Shown piece by piece: positions 23,465 to 31,251 of a stretch of DNA of 64,000 nucleotides. The position numbers and the translations under genes were made by a program. The stretch's first letter is position 1, and every line of letters starts with the position of its first letter. Below the pieces are notes generated by a model, which saw only the letters and a list, made by a program, of their open reading frames with translations, did not search any database and had not been told where the DNA came from. The stretch is from Mycobacterium sp. GA-1841. GTDB lineage: Bacteria > Actinomycetota > Actinomycetes > Mycobacteriales > Mycobacteriaceae. The stretch is from NCBI RefSeq assembly GCF_001954135.1, contig NZ_MBEQ01000015.1, forward strand, positions 1-64,000, written 5' to 3'.

Positions 23465-24090
23465 CAGACGAATCGAACGGCGACACTGCGACGGTCGCAG
23501 ACAACGGACGGCGATGGCGGCGTCTCGCGCGTCGAGCACTGACGGTCATCGCCACCATTGTGATGGTGGGCCTACTGATCGTGGCAGGCACCGGAACCGT
23601 GGTGTTCCGTCATGCGGCACAGGATGATCTGCGTCATGCCGACGCCGTTTTCGTGCTCGGCGGCGAACACGACGGTCGTGAGGACTACGGTCTCCAGTTG
23701 GTGCGCGACGGAGTTGCACCGGTGCTGGTGCTGTCCAACCCGTACCGCGCCTCGGATCCGGTGATCCGGCGGGCGTGCGAAACCCGGGTGCGCGGTGTCG
23801 AAGTGCTGTGCGTGAAACCGAAACCCTCTACCACGCTGGGCGAGGCACTGCTGATCCGTCAGTTGGCCCGCGAAAGAGGTTGGAAGACAGTCGTGGTCGC
23901 ATCGTGGCAGTACCACCTGCCCCGGGCTCGCTTCATCTTCCGGCGGTGCTTCTCGTCGTCGCCGGAATCCACGATCATGCGGGCGGTGCCCCGCGACTAC
24001 CACCTGACCGCGGGCTCATGGGAATACACCTACCTGTACCAGTTCTTCGCACTGGGCAAGGCGGTCATGGAGTCGGGAAAGTGTGAATGA
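23461..24090 (+). CDS. YdcF/SanA-like DUF218 membrane protein
   Basis: This 209-residue protein has a single N-terminal membrane anchor (LTVIATIVMVGLLIVAGTG) and then a DUF218 domain: DAVFVLGGEHDGREDYG, PSTTLGEALLIRQLARERGW and VVVASWQYHLPRARFIFRR. The domain is probably outside the membrane. DUF218 proteins (YdcF, ElyC, SanA) are linked to envelope and lipid-carrier homeostasis, which fits a polyprenyl-linked pathway. It ends the forward run of the first glycan operon. Confidence 0.82.
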   Translation: MTDESNGDTATVADNGRRWRRLARRALTVIATIVMVGLLIVAGTGTVVFRHAAQDDLRHADAVFVLGGEHDGREDYGLQLVRDGVAPVLVLSNPYRASDPVIRRACETRVRGVEVLCVKPKPSTTLGEALLIRQLARERGWKTVVVASWQYHLPRARFIFRRCFSSSPESTIMRAVPRDYHLTAGSWEYTYLYQFFALGKAVMESGKCE

Positions 24091-24107
24091 GCTCCACCGC
24101 CGCTCGG

Positions 24108-24497
24108 CTACCACTTCAACTTGTACTGCACACCGGCGAATACGTACACACTCAGATAACCCAGTAGGGCAAATGCGCTGCAATACAACCCGGTTATCGC
24201 CAGTGCCCGGCCCGCGCGCCGAATCGCCTGCCAGGTGTGGGTGCGGTCGCTGAAGGCGGCCATCGGTAGCAGCACGGTGGTGATGGGCGCGGCGGTCACC
24301 AACAGGCCCTCACCGACGAGCAGAAGGGCGGGCGGCGAGTCCGCCGTGGATTGCACCGCGGTGAGACAGCCCAAAAGCGCACACACCACGCAGTTGAACG
24401 CAGTGATGCGCCAGCGATCGGCATTTCGGTAGAGGTAGACCGCCGCCGGGGCACCGACCGCGGCCCCCAGGCCGACCAGCGCGAGATCGGTGATCAT
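24108..24497 (-). CDS. Small FluC/CrcB-like membrane protein, second of pair
   Basis: This 129-residue protein has four predicted membrane segments. LGAAVGAPAAVYLYRNADRW, then TAFNCVVCALLG, then the region GEGLLVTAAPITTVLLPM, follow the layout of the FluC/CrcB fluoride channel fold (GAxGAxxRY, N-containing helix 2, break in helix 3). The FluC signature TTFSTF is not conserved here (APITTVLLP instead). Its start overlaps the upstream gene by ATGA at 24494-24497. Fluoride transport is doubtful; a repurposed dimeric membrane protein is possible. Confidence 0.6.
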   Translation of the reverse strand: MITDLALVGLGAAVGAPAAVYLYRNADRWRITAFNCVVCALLGCLTAVQSTADSPPALLLVGEGLLVTAAPITTVLLPMAAFSDRTHTWQAIRRAGRALAITGLYCSAFALLGYLSVYVFAGVQYKLKW

Positions 24498-24886
24498 GAG
24501 TCACTATCCCCATGCGCAGTGCCGGGTAACGCCAATCCGGCACGTGCACCGGCACACAACCCCGCCAATATGCACACCGGTGTCAGCACAAGATAGGCGA
24601 TCGTGGCAGAGGCCGGCTGGTCCATCGCCAGTGCGGTATATCCGCTGAGGCTGGCTGCCGCTCCGGCCAGCCCCATGACGAACCCGCGAACCTGGGTGCG
24701 GACCCGCCATGTGAGCACGGACCCGATGGCGGCACCGCAGACGGCGGCCACGATCAGCGTGACCAGCAAGAGCGCGCCAGGAGAGTGCCATATTTCGAAT
24801 AACAGATGGCGGGCAACGGCTCCGGCTACCGCGCCCACGATCATCCACCGCAGCTGCCCATCGCCGGCAGAACCCGATCGCACCAT
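24494..24886 (-). CDS. Small FluC/CrcB-like membrane protein, first of pair
   Basis: About 130 residues with four hydrophobic segments. The N-terminus WMIVGAVAGAVARHLLFEIW matches the GAxxGAxxRxxL start of FluC/CrcB proteins, but the channel motif is missing (RGFVMGLAGAAASLSGYTAL at the helix 3 position). ATG 24886 is preferred: the frame is open further upstream but there it encodes translated tandem repeats. It is co-transcribed with the next FluC-like gene, and the two would most simply form a heterodimer, as known two-gene FluC systems do. Confidence 0.58.
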   Translation of the reverse strand: MVRSGSAGDGQLRWMIVGAVAGAVARHLLFEIWHSPGALLLVTLIVAAVCGAAIGSVLTWRVRTQVRGFVMGLAGAAASLSGYTALAMDQPASATIAYLVLTPVCILAGLCAGARAGLALPGTAHGDSDS

Positions 24887-25225
24887 CGGAATCAGGTTAA
24901 CCACCAATCGGCCACCTGAGCGATCCGGGTTGTGCCGCCTCGTCGTTCGATACGGCCTTGCGCTGTTTGGATATGACATTGCGCTGTTTGGATATGACAC
25001 TGCGCTGCCTAAACGTGAGAAACATCGCGTTGTTCGGCAGTATCGGAGCACCGGTGAGCCGACACTGTGGGCCGTCAACTGCTAGATTGCGAAACGTACC
25101 GCTTGATCGAATAGATGGCGCCTATGGCTGCGCGGTTTCTTGTCGTACTGATTGTCGCAATTGCGCTTTGAGTGGATTGTTGAGCATCGCTGCCGGCCAT
25201 GGGCCGGAGAGGTGCACGATTCGGA
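24887..25225. promoter_or_regulatory. Divergent control region between FluC-like pair and priming transferase
   Basis: This 339-base region is more AT-rich than its surroundings and has no convincing gene. It contains two perfect and one decayed copy of a 21-base tandem repeat (24958-25020). It should contain the promoters of the FluC-like pair (left) and of the wcaJ-like, gmd, fcl operon (right). Confidence 0.55.
24958..25020 (+). repeat. 21-base tandem repeat, two perfect copies and one decayed
   Basis: A 21-base unit beginning TTGCGCTGTTTGGATATG is present at 24958-24978 and 24979-24999 without mismatch. The next 21 bases (25000-25020) match at about 13 positions, keeping TGCGCTG. The period equals two turns of B-DNA, so proteins bound to each unit would lie on the same face. 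Confidence 0.85.
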
Positions 25226-26686
25226 ATGACGGTCGTCACGATGCCGCGAGAAGTCTTCACCCGCACTCGCTGGCAGCGGCAATACCTGGTGAACATCTTC
25301 GTCACCGACGTCCTGGTGGTGTGCGCTGCGGTGATACTGGCGCAGTACGTCCGGTTCGGGCAGGCACCGGATCTGTCGAGCACCGATGGCTACATCACGG
25401 CGGTCTCGATTCTTTTTGCGGCCATCTGGCTGTTGGCCCTGTCGATCTGCCGCACGAGATCGACGCGGGTGATGGGGGCCGGTGCCGAGGAGTACAAACG
25501 GGTTGCCGCCGCCTCGTTTTGGACTTTCGGCGGGCTGGCGATCATCACGTTCCTGGTCCAACTTGAGGTGGCCCGCGGTTACCTGGCGGTGGCACTGCCG
25601 GCCGGCACCGTGGCATTGTGTCTGAGCAGGTGGCTGTGGCGCCGGTATCTGGCCAAGAAGCGGGCCGAGGGCCACTATCAGACGGCTGTCATGGCGATCG
25701 GCGACGCCGACGCGGTCAGTTATCTGGCACAGGAGCTGACTCGTGACCCGCGCAACGGATACGACGTTGTCGCAGTAGGTATCCCGGGCTATGGCGCGCC
25801 GCGCGGCGAGACGTTGCGAGTCGGAGATCGTGACATCCCGATCATGGGCGGCGAAGCCTATGCCCTCGACGACATCCGGGAATCCGGCGCCGACACCGTG
25901 GCCATCACCGGCACGGAGCATTTCGGTTACGACGGTATCCGGAAACTCATGTGGGACCTGGAGGCCATGGGAATTGATCTGGTGGTGTCGCCGGGTGTTA
26001 TGGACGTATCCGGGGCGCGTCTGGAGATGCGGCCGGTGGCCGGATTCCCACTCGTTCACGTCGAAAAGCCGCAGTACGACGGCGCAAAGCGAATTGAGAA
26101 GCGGGCCTTCGATTTCCTGTTCGCGTTGTTCGCGCTGGTGATGTCGTCACCGATTCTCCTGGTCGCCGCGATCGCCATCAAACTCGACAGCCGCGGCTCG
26201 GTCTTCTACACCTCCGAACGCATCGGGATCGACGGTCAACCGTTCGCAATGTTGAAGTTCCGTACCATGGTTTCGGATGCCGACCGTCAGCTGGAGAGTC
26301 TGCAGCAGCTCAACGAGAGCTCAGGCGGTGTGCTCTTCAAGATCAAAGATGATCCGCGTATCACGTCGGTGGGCCGGATCTTGCGGCGGTACAGCATCGA
26401 CGAGCTGCCTCAGTTCATCAACGTGCTCAGGCAGGAGATGAGCGTGGTCGGGCCTCGTCCTCCGCTGCGGCAGGAGGTCGAGACCTACGACGGCGACGTC
26501 CAACGCAGATTGTTGGTCAAGCCGGGAATCACCGGTCTGTGGCAGGTCAGCGGGCGATCGGACCTGTCCTGGCAGGAATCGGTGCGGCTGGATCTTTCCT
26601 ATGTCGAAAACTGGTCGATGGTGGCCGATCTTGTCATCATCGCGAAAACCGTACGCGCGGTACTGCTGAGTGACGGGGCCTACTGA
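25226..26686 (+). CDS. WcaJ-like polyprenyl-phosphate sugar-1-phosphate transferase
   Basis: This priming enzyme of glycan synthesis transfers a sugar-1-phosphate from a nucleotide sugar to polyprenyl phosphate. The protein of about 486 residues has four N-terminal membrane segments, a CoA-binding-like middle domain (RGETLRVGDRDIPIMGGEAY) and the C-terminal bacterial sugar transferase domain with KFRTMVSDAD, SIDELPQFINVL, MSVVGPRPPL and KPGITGLWQVSGRS. The frame is open from ATG 25199; ATG 26-28 (25226) with gagagg upstream is equally plausible. A 57-base gap precedes gmd. Confidence 0.92.
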   Translation: MTVVTMPREVFTRTRWQRQYLVNIFVTDVLVVCAAVILAQYVRFGQAPDLSSTDGYITAVSILFAAIWLLALSICRTRSTRVMGAGAEEYKRVAAASFWTFGGLAIITFLVQLEVARGYLAVALPAGTVALCLSRWLWRRYLAKKRAEGHYQTAVMAIGDADAVSYLAQELTRDPRNGYDVVAVGIPGYGAPRGETLRVGDRDIPIMGGEAYALDDIRESGADTVAITGTEHFGYDGIRKLMWDLEAMGIDLVVSPGVMDVSGARLEMRPVAGFPLVHVEKPQYDGAKRIEKRAFDFLFALFALVMSSPILLVAAIAIKLDSRGSVFYTSERIGIDGQPFAMLKFRTMVSDADRQLESLQQLNESSGGVLFKIKDDPRITSVGRILRRYSIDELPQFINVLRQEMSVVGPRPPLRQEVETYDGDVQRRLLVKPGITGLWQVSGRSDLSWQESVRLDLSYVENWSMVADLVIIAKTVRAVLLSDGAY

Positions 26687-26743
26687 CGCTCCGAAAGACC
26701 TACCGCCCAGCGCTTTTGTGCGTGCACAGAAAGGAATGTCGCA

Positions 26744-27778
26744 GTGACGCAGGCGAAGAAGAAAGCCTTGATCACCGGAATCACGGGACAGGACGGTTCT
26801 TATCTGGCCGAGCTCCTGCTCAACAAGGGCTACGAGGTGCACGGGCTGGTCCGCCGGTCCTCGTCCTTCAACACCGACCGGATCGATCATCTGTACGTCG
26901 ATCCCCACGAGCCACATGCACAACTGTTTCTGCACTACGGTGACCTCAGCGACGGCGCCCGGTTGGTGACGCTGCTCAGCAGCATCGAACCCCACGAGGT
27001 CTACAACCTGGCCGCACAGTCACACGTGCGGGTCAGCTTCGACGAGCCTGAACATACCGGTGACACCACAGGAATCGGTTCGGCCCGGCTGTTGGAGGCG
27101 GTGCGAATCTCGAAGATTCCGTGCCGTTTCTATCAGGCCTCCAGTTCGGAGATGTTCGGCGCTTCGCCGCCTCCGCAGAACGAAGAGACGAACTTCTATC
27201 CGCGTTCGCCGTACGGTGCGGCGAAGGTCTACTCGTACTGGATGACCCGGAACTACCGCGAGGCCTACGGGATGTTCGCCGTCAACGGCATCTTGTTCAA
27301 CCACGAGTCGCCGCGGCGGGGTGAAACTTTCGTGACCAGGAAGATCACCCGGGCGGCCGCGCGGATCAAAGCCGGTCTGGACGAACACCTTTACCTCGGC
27401 AACCTCGACGCGATCCGCGACTGGGGTTATGCCCCCGAGTACGTGGAAGGCATGTGGCGCACGTTGCAGGCCGACGAGCCTGGTGATTACGTGCTGGCCA
27501 CCGGGGACAACTACACGGTGCGCGATTTTCTCGTCGCCGCCTTCGATCGTGCGGGCCTGGACTGGGAGAAGCATGTCCGCTTCGACGAGCGTTACCTGCG
27601 ACCGACCGAGGTCGATGCGCTCATCGGCGACGCCGACAAGGCAGACCGGGTGCTCGGCTGGCGCCCGACGGTGCGGACGCCGCAGCTGGCCCAGATCATG
27701 GTGGACGCCGACATCGCCCGGCTGGAATGTCAGGGCAAGCCCTGGTGCGATACGCCGGCGCTGGCAGGCTGGAGCTGA
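26744..27778 (+). CDS. gmd: GDP-mannose 4,6-dehydratase
   Basis: This 344-residue extended SDR converts GDP-mannose to GDP-4-keto-6-deoxymannose. It has the NADP site [15 protein letters not shown], then [15 protein letters not shown], catalytic SSSEMFG and the YGAAK Tyr-Lys pair, and the family signature [16 protein letters not shown]. The GTG start at 26744 follows an agaaagga ribosome site. It is paired with fcl one base downstream of its stop. Its substrate would come from manA, manB and the guanylyltransferase gene elsewhere in this window. Confidence 0.96.
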   Translation: MTQAKKKALITGITGQDGSYLAELLLNKGYEVHGLVRRSSSFNTDRIDHLYVDPHEPHAQLFLHYGDLSDGARLVTLLSSIEPHEVYNLAAQSHVRVSFDEPEHTGDTTGIGSARLLEAVRISKIPCRFYQASSSEMFGASPPPQNEETNFYPRSPYGAAKVYSYWMTRNYREAYGMFAVNGILFNHESPRRGETFVTRKITRAAARIKAGLDEHLYLGNLDAIRDWGYAPEYVEGMWRTLQADEPGDYVLATGDNYTVRDFLVAAFDRAGLDWEKHVRFDERYLRPTEVDALIGDADKADRVLGWRPTVRTPQLAQIMVDADIARLECQGKPWCDTPALAGWS

Positions 27779-27779
27779 G

Positions 27780-28769
27780 ATGCCACCGAATGGAAAAGGC
27801 CACGAGGGGATTTCACTCGACCCGGCCGCTCCCACGTTCGTCGCGGGTCATCGCGGCATGGTGGGATCGGCGATTCACCGCAAACTCCGAGCGGAGGGTT
27901 TCAGTGATCTCATCGTGCGGTCGCGCACCGAACTCGATCTGACCGACCGAACGGCGACGTTCGAGTTTTTCGCCCGGTCGCAGCCACGCGTGGTGGTCCT
28001 GGCGGCAGCTCGGGTCGGCGGAATCCTGGCGAACAGCCAGGCGCCGGTGGACTTCATCTCCGAGAACCTGCGTATTCAGACCAATGTGCTGGACGCCGCG
28101 CTCCAACACGGCACCGAACGGCTGCTCTTCCTCGGATCATCGTGTATCTACCCGAAATTGGCACGGCAACCGATCACCGAGGACGCGCTGCTGACCGGCC
28201 CGCTCGAGCCGACCAATGACGCGTATGCGATCGCCAAGATCGCCGGCATCCTTCAGGTGCAGGCCGTCCGGCGCCAGTACGGCCTGCCGTGGATCTCGGC
28301 GATGCCGACGAACCTGTACGGGCCCGGCGACAACTTCTCCCCGGAAACCTCGCACGTGCTGCCGGCATTGATCCGCCGCTACGACGAAGCGCGCGAGAAC
28401 GGTGAGCCCCAGGTGACGAACTGGGGGACCGGAACCGTGCGCCGCGAGTTCCTGCACGTCGACGACATGGCCTCGGCGTGTCTGCATCTGCTGCGACATT
28501 TCGACGGCCCGCAACAGGTCAACGTGGGTACCGGTGTCGATCACACGATCCAGGAAACCGCCGAGATGGTCGCGGCCGCAGTGGGATTCGACGGTGATAC
28601 CGCCTGGGACACCGGCAAGCCCGACGGTACCCCACGAAAGTTGTTGGACATCAGCACGTTACGCGGCAGCGGCTGGCAGCCGTCGATCTCACTGCGGGAC
28701 GGTATCGAGCAGACGGTGGACTGGTATCGGCACAATCGCGCCTCGGTCCGGCGGGTGGCGCTCACCTGA
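27780..28769 (+). CDS. fcl: GDP-L-fucose synthase (epimerase/reductase)
   Basis: This 329-residue SDR finishes GDP-fucose synthesis by 3,5-epimerisation and reduction of the Gmd product. Visible are the NADP site VAGHRGMVGSAI, the LAAARVGGI segment, catalytic SSCIYPKLARQPI and YAIAKIAG, and the family motif NLYGPGDNFSPETSHVLPAL. The N-terminus is about 18 residues longer than E. coli Fcl. ATG 27780 lies one base after the gmd stop. It is the last gene of the glycan block before the birA backbone. Confidence 0.95.
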   Translation: MPPNGKGHEGISLDPAAPTFVAGHRGMVGSAIHRKLRAEGFSDLIVRSRTELDLTDRTATFEFFARSQPRVVVLAAARVGGILANSQAPVDFISENLRIQTNVLDAALQHGTERLLFLGSSCIYPKLARQPITEDALLTGPLEPTNDAYAIAKIAGILQVQAVRRQYGLPWISAMPTNLYGPGDNFSPETSHVLPALIRRYDEARENGEPQVTNWGTGTVRREFLHVDDMASACLHLLRHFDGPQQVNVGTGVDHTIQETAEMVAAAVGFDGDTAWDTGKPDGTPRKLLDISTLRGSGWQPSISLRDGIEQTVDWYRHNRASVRRVALT

Positions 28770-28812
28770 GGGCGGCCCGGTGCTCGCCGGGCTGCCCGTA
28801 AGCTGACCAGCG

Positions 28813-29643
28813 ATGAACACGAGACCACCGTTGGATGTGACTGCACTGCGGGACGAGCCGGCCGGGGCGCCGGCGGCCTCGGGATGGCAGCGCATCGACG
28901 TCGTCGCAGAGACCGGATCCACCAACGCCGACCTCCTGGCCCGTGCGGCATCCGGCGAGGACATCGCCGGCGCGGTGTTGCTCGCCGAGTACCAGAAGGC
29001 CGGCCGGGGCCGGCACGGCCGGGCGTGGACGGCCCCGCCGCGCTCACAGGTGGTGGTCTCCTTCGGTGTGGATGCCGCCGCGGTGCCCGTCGACCGGTGG
29101 GGCTGGTTGCCCCTGGCCACCGGGCTCGCGATCGTCGACGCCGTCGGCGAGGTCACCGGTGTGCAGGTAGCCCTCAAATGGCCCAACGACGTCGTCGTCG
29201 ACGGCGGCGACTCGTTGCGGAAACTGGCCGGCATCCTGGCCGAGGTGGCCTCCCCGGCACAGGTCATCGTCACCGGCCTCGGTCTCAACGTCACCCTGAC
29301 CGCCGAGGAGGCACCCGATCCGCGGGCCATCTCCCTGGCCCAGTTGCAGGCCACCGACCTCAACCGCACCACGTTGGCCCGAGCGCTGCTCCGTCGCTTC
29401 GGGGATCGGGTCACCACCTGGCGCAGCACCGATCCGGCCGCCCACGAGCGTCTCGCCGCCGACTACCGCAGGCACAGCGTGACCATCGGCAGCCGGGTCC
29501 GCGCGATCCTGCCGGGCGACAACACCTTGGAGGGCACGGCGATCGACGTCGACGCACTCGGGCGCCTCATCATCGACACCGGCTCGGAACGCGTGACGGT
29601 GTCCGCTGGTGACATCACCCACCTGCGCGCCTCCGAGTCGTAG
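28813..29643 (+). CDS. birA: Biotin-[acetyl-CoA-carboxylase] ligase
   Basis: This 276-residue class I biotin ligase has no N-terminal DNA-binding domain. It shows the substrate-recognition GSTNADLLARA, the biotin/ATP loop EYQKAGRGRHGRAW, KWPNDVVVDGG and a C-terminal SH3-like domain. It activates biotin with ATP and attaches it to AccA3-type carrier domains, so it serves the carboxylase encoded at the start of the window. The next gene follows after nine bases, suggesting co-transcription. Confidence 0.95.
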   Translation: MNTRPPLDVTALRDEPAGAPAASGWQRIDVVAETGSTNADLLARAASGEDIAGAVLLAEYQKAGRGRHGRAWTAPPRSQVVVSFGVDAAAVPVDRWGWLPLATGLAIVDAVGEVTGVQVALKWPNDVVVDGGDSLRKLAGILAEVASPAQVIVTGLGLNVTLTAEEAPDPRAISLAQLQATDLNRTTLARALLRRFGDRVTTWRSTDPAAHERLAADYRRHSVTIGSRVRAILPGDNTLEGTAIDVDALGRLIIDTGSERVTVSAGDITHLRASES

Positions 29644-29652
29644 AGTGCTGCC

Positions 29653-30171
29653 GTGGGTTACCCGGACAATGTGCTGGCCAACGACGAGCAGGTGGTGCTG
29701 CACCGGCACCCGCACTGGAAGCGCCTGATCAGAGCGATCCTGGTGCTCATCCTGGCCACCGCGGCCTCGGCGTTCGTCGCTGCCGTGGTCAACACGATGG
29801 AATGGCAACCGACGGCCAAGAACGTGCTGTTCATCGTGATCGGGGCGATCTGGCTGATCGTGGTCGGCTGGCTGACCCTATGGCCGTTCCTGAACTGGTG
29901 GACCACCCACTTCGTCATCACCGACCGCCGCGTGATGTTCCGGCACGGTGTGCTGACCCGCTCGGGCATCGACATCCCGCTCGCGCGGATCAACAGTGTC
30001 GAGTTCCGCCACGGACTCACCGACCGGTTGCTGCGCACCGGCACCCTGATCATCGAATCGGCGTCGCAGGATCCCCTGGAATTCCACGACATTCCGCGCG
30101 TGGAACAGGTCCATTCACTGCTGTATCACGAGGTCTTCGACACCCTGGGATCCGAAGAATCACCCAGCTGA
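29653..30171 (+). CDS. PH-domain membrane protein (Rv3278c-like)
   Basis: The 172-residue protein has two N-terminal membrane helices (LIRAILVLILATAASAFVAA and NVLFIVIGAIWLIVVGWLTL) followed by a bacterial PH-like domain (bPH2, DUF304 type) with HFVITDRRVMFRHGVLTRSG and DIPLARINSVEFRH. The domain faces the cytosol and its role is not known. The order birA then PH-domain gene is conserved with M. tuberculosis. GTG 29653 is the start. Confidence 0.88.
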   Translation: MGYPDNVLANDEQVVLHRHPHWKRLIRAILVLILATAASAFVAAVVNTMEWQPTAKNVLFIVIGAIWLIVVGWLTLWPFLNWWTTHFVITDRRVMFRHGVLTRSGIDIPLARINSVEFRHGLTDRLLRTGTLIIESASQDPLEFHDIPRVEQVHSLLYHEVFDTLGSEESPS

Positions 30172-30189
30172 CACCGGCGGCGAATGCGC

Positions 30190-30215
30190 GTTTGGCGCCT
30201 ACCGTGCCGGGGCAA
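30190..30215 (+). promoter_or_regulatory. Possible SigF-type promoter of the CsbD gene
   Basis: GTTT at 30190-30193, a 16-base spacer and GGGCAA at 30210-30215 resemble the SigF consensus with a C in the -10. CsbD genes are general-stress genes in many bacteria, which adds some support. Confidence 0.4.
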
Positions 30216-30258
30216 CCTCCATGCGAGCACAACAGGCCAAGATCCTGAGGAGGAACGC

Positions 30259-30432
30259 ATGAGTGCCATGGACAAGGCCAAGAACAAGGCCGAAGAACTT
30301 GCCGGCAAGACCAAGGAAAAGATCGGTCAGGCCACCGGGGACAAGGACACCGAGGCGGAGGGCCGCACGGACCACGCCAAAGGCAATCTGAAGCAGGCCG
30401 GCGAGAAGGTCAAAGACGCCTTCAAGAAATGA
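30259..30432 (+). CDS. CsbD-family stress protein
   Basis: This 57-residue, highly charged, helical protein has the CsbD pattern: MDKAKNKAEELAGKTKEKIG, then EAEGRTDHAKGNLKQAGEKV. The strong tgaggagg site sits in front of ATG 30259. Related proteins are induced by general stress sigma factors; the molecular role is unknown. A possible SigF-type promoter lies 44-69 bases upstream. Confidence 0.9.
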   Translation: MSAMDKAKNKAEELAGKTKEKIGQATGDKDTEAEGRTDHAKGNLKQAGEKVKDAFKK

Positions 30433-30462
30433 CGTAGGTTCCCACCGGCGCCGCGGCGATGG

Positions 30463-31125
30463 TCAGGAACTCTTCGACACGGGGTCGGAATCGTCGCCCA
30501 GCTGACGCGCTTTCGTGCGTCGGCTCGGGCGGCGCAACGGCGTCACCGTTGCGGACTTGTGCAACTCGGCATGATCTTCCAGCGCCTCGGCGATGCCGCC
30601 GCCGGTCAGTGTGGACTCCAGCGCGAGATCGGGCTTGTCGACGAATTCGTCGGGGAACACCCAGCGCCGGAACGCCCAGAACCGGAACGCCATCTGCAGC
30701 AAGTTGCCCAGGATGTACGCCGAGATGAAGTCGGCGATGTTCTCGACCGTCAGAGAGACCTCGGGGACCCGCAGCCCGAGCACATAGCTGGAGAAGTACA
30801 GCGGGAGCATCGACAACAGCACACCCACGCCGCTGAACGCGAAGAACAGCAGGGCCTCGTGGTGGCGTTCCCGGCCACCGCGGTTCTGGAAGCTCCATTC
30901 CCGGTTCAGGATGTAGGAGGCGATGACGGCGACGATGCCGGCGATGATCTTGGCGGTGACCGGCTTGGGTTCGAGCACCGTGAGTTTGAGGGTGTAGAAG
31001 ATCGCCGAATCGATGACGAACGTCGTCGCGCCGACGATCGCGAACTTGATCAGTTCGTGATGCCGCTCGGCGAACGGACGGACGAATCGCGGCAATCGAG
31101 CGATTGTCGCATCGGCGAAGGACAC
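30463..31125 (-). CDS. GtrA-family membrane protein (Rv3277-like)
   Basis: This 220-residue protein has the four-helix GtrA domain: LIKFAIVGATTFVIDSAIFY, IIAGIVAVIASYILNREWSF (the NREWSF motif is typical), then two more helices, and a C-terminal polar tail of about 60 residues. GtrA proteins take part in membrane steps of cell-surface polysaccharide synthesis, often as putative flippases of lipid-linked sugars. The start is GTG 31125. It is divergent from purK. Confidence 0.88.
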   Translation of the reverse strand: MSFADATIARLPRFVRPFAERHHELIKFAIVGATTFVIDSAIFYTLKLTVLEPKPVTAKIIAGIVAVIASYILNREWSFQNRGGRERHHEALLFFAFSGVGVLLSMLPLYFSSYVLGLRVPEVSLTVENIADFISAYILGNLLQMAFRFWAFRRWVFPDEFVDKPDLALESTLTGGGIAEALEDHAELHKSATVTPLRRPSRRTKARQLGDDSDPVSKSS

Positions 31126-31251
31126 AGCTAGGCAGTGTACGGAAATGCGCCCGTCGTTGCCGCATCGCTGTGCAGCCAGGCCTTAACCGCAGGTCAATGC
31201 GCCGGCCACGACAATGACACGAATCGCCGAGACGAATCGGCGCATGACACC

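Noticed and set aside
24887..25078. N-terminal extension of the first FluC-like protein to 25078
   Set aside because: The extension encodes translated copies of the 21-base tandem repeat (YPNSA repeats) and a basic stretch unlike any FluC N-terminus.
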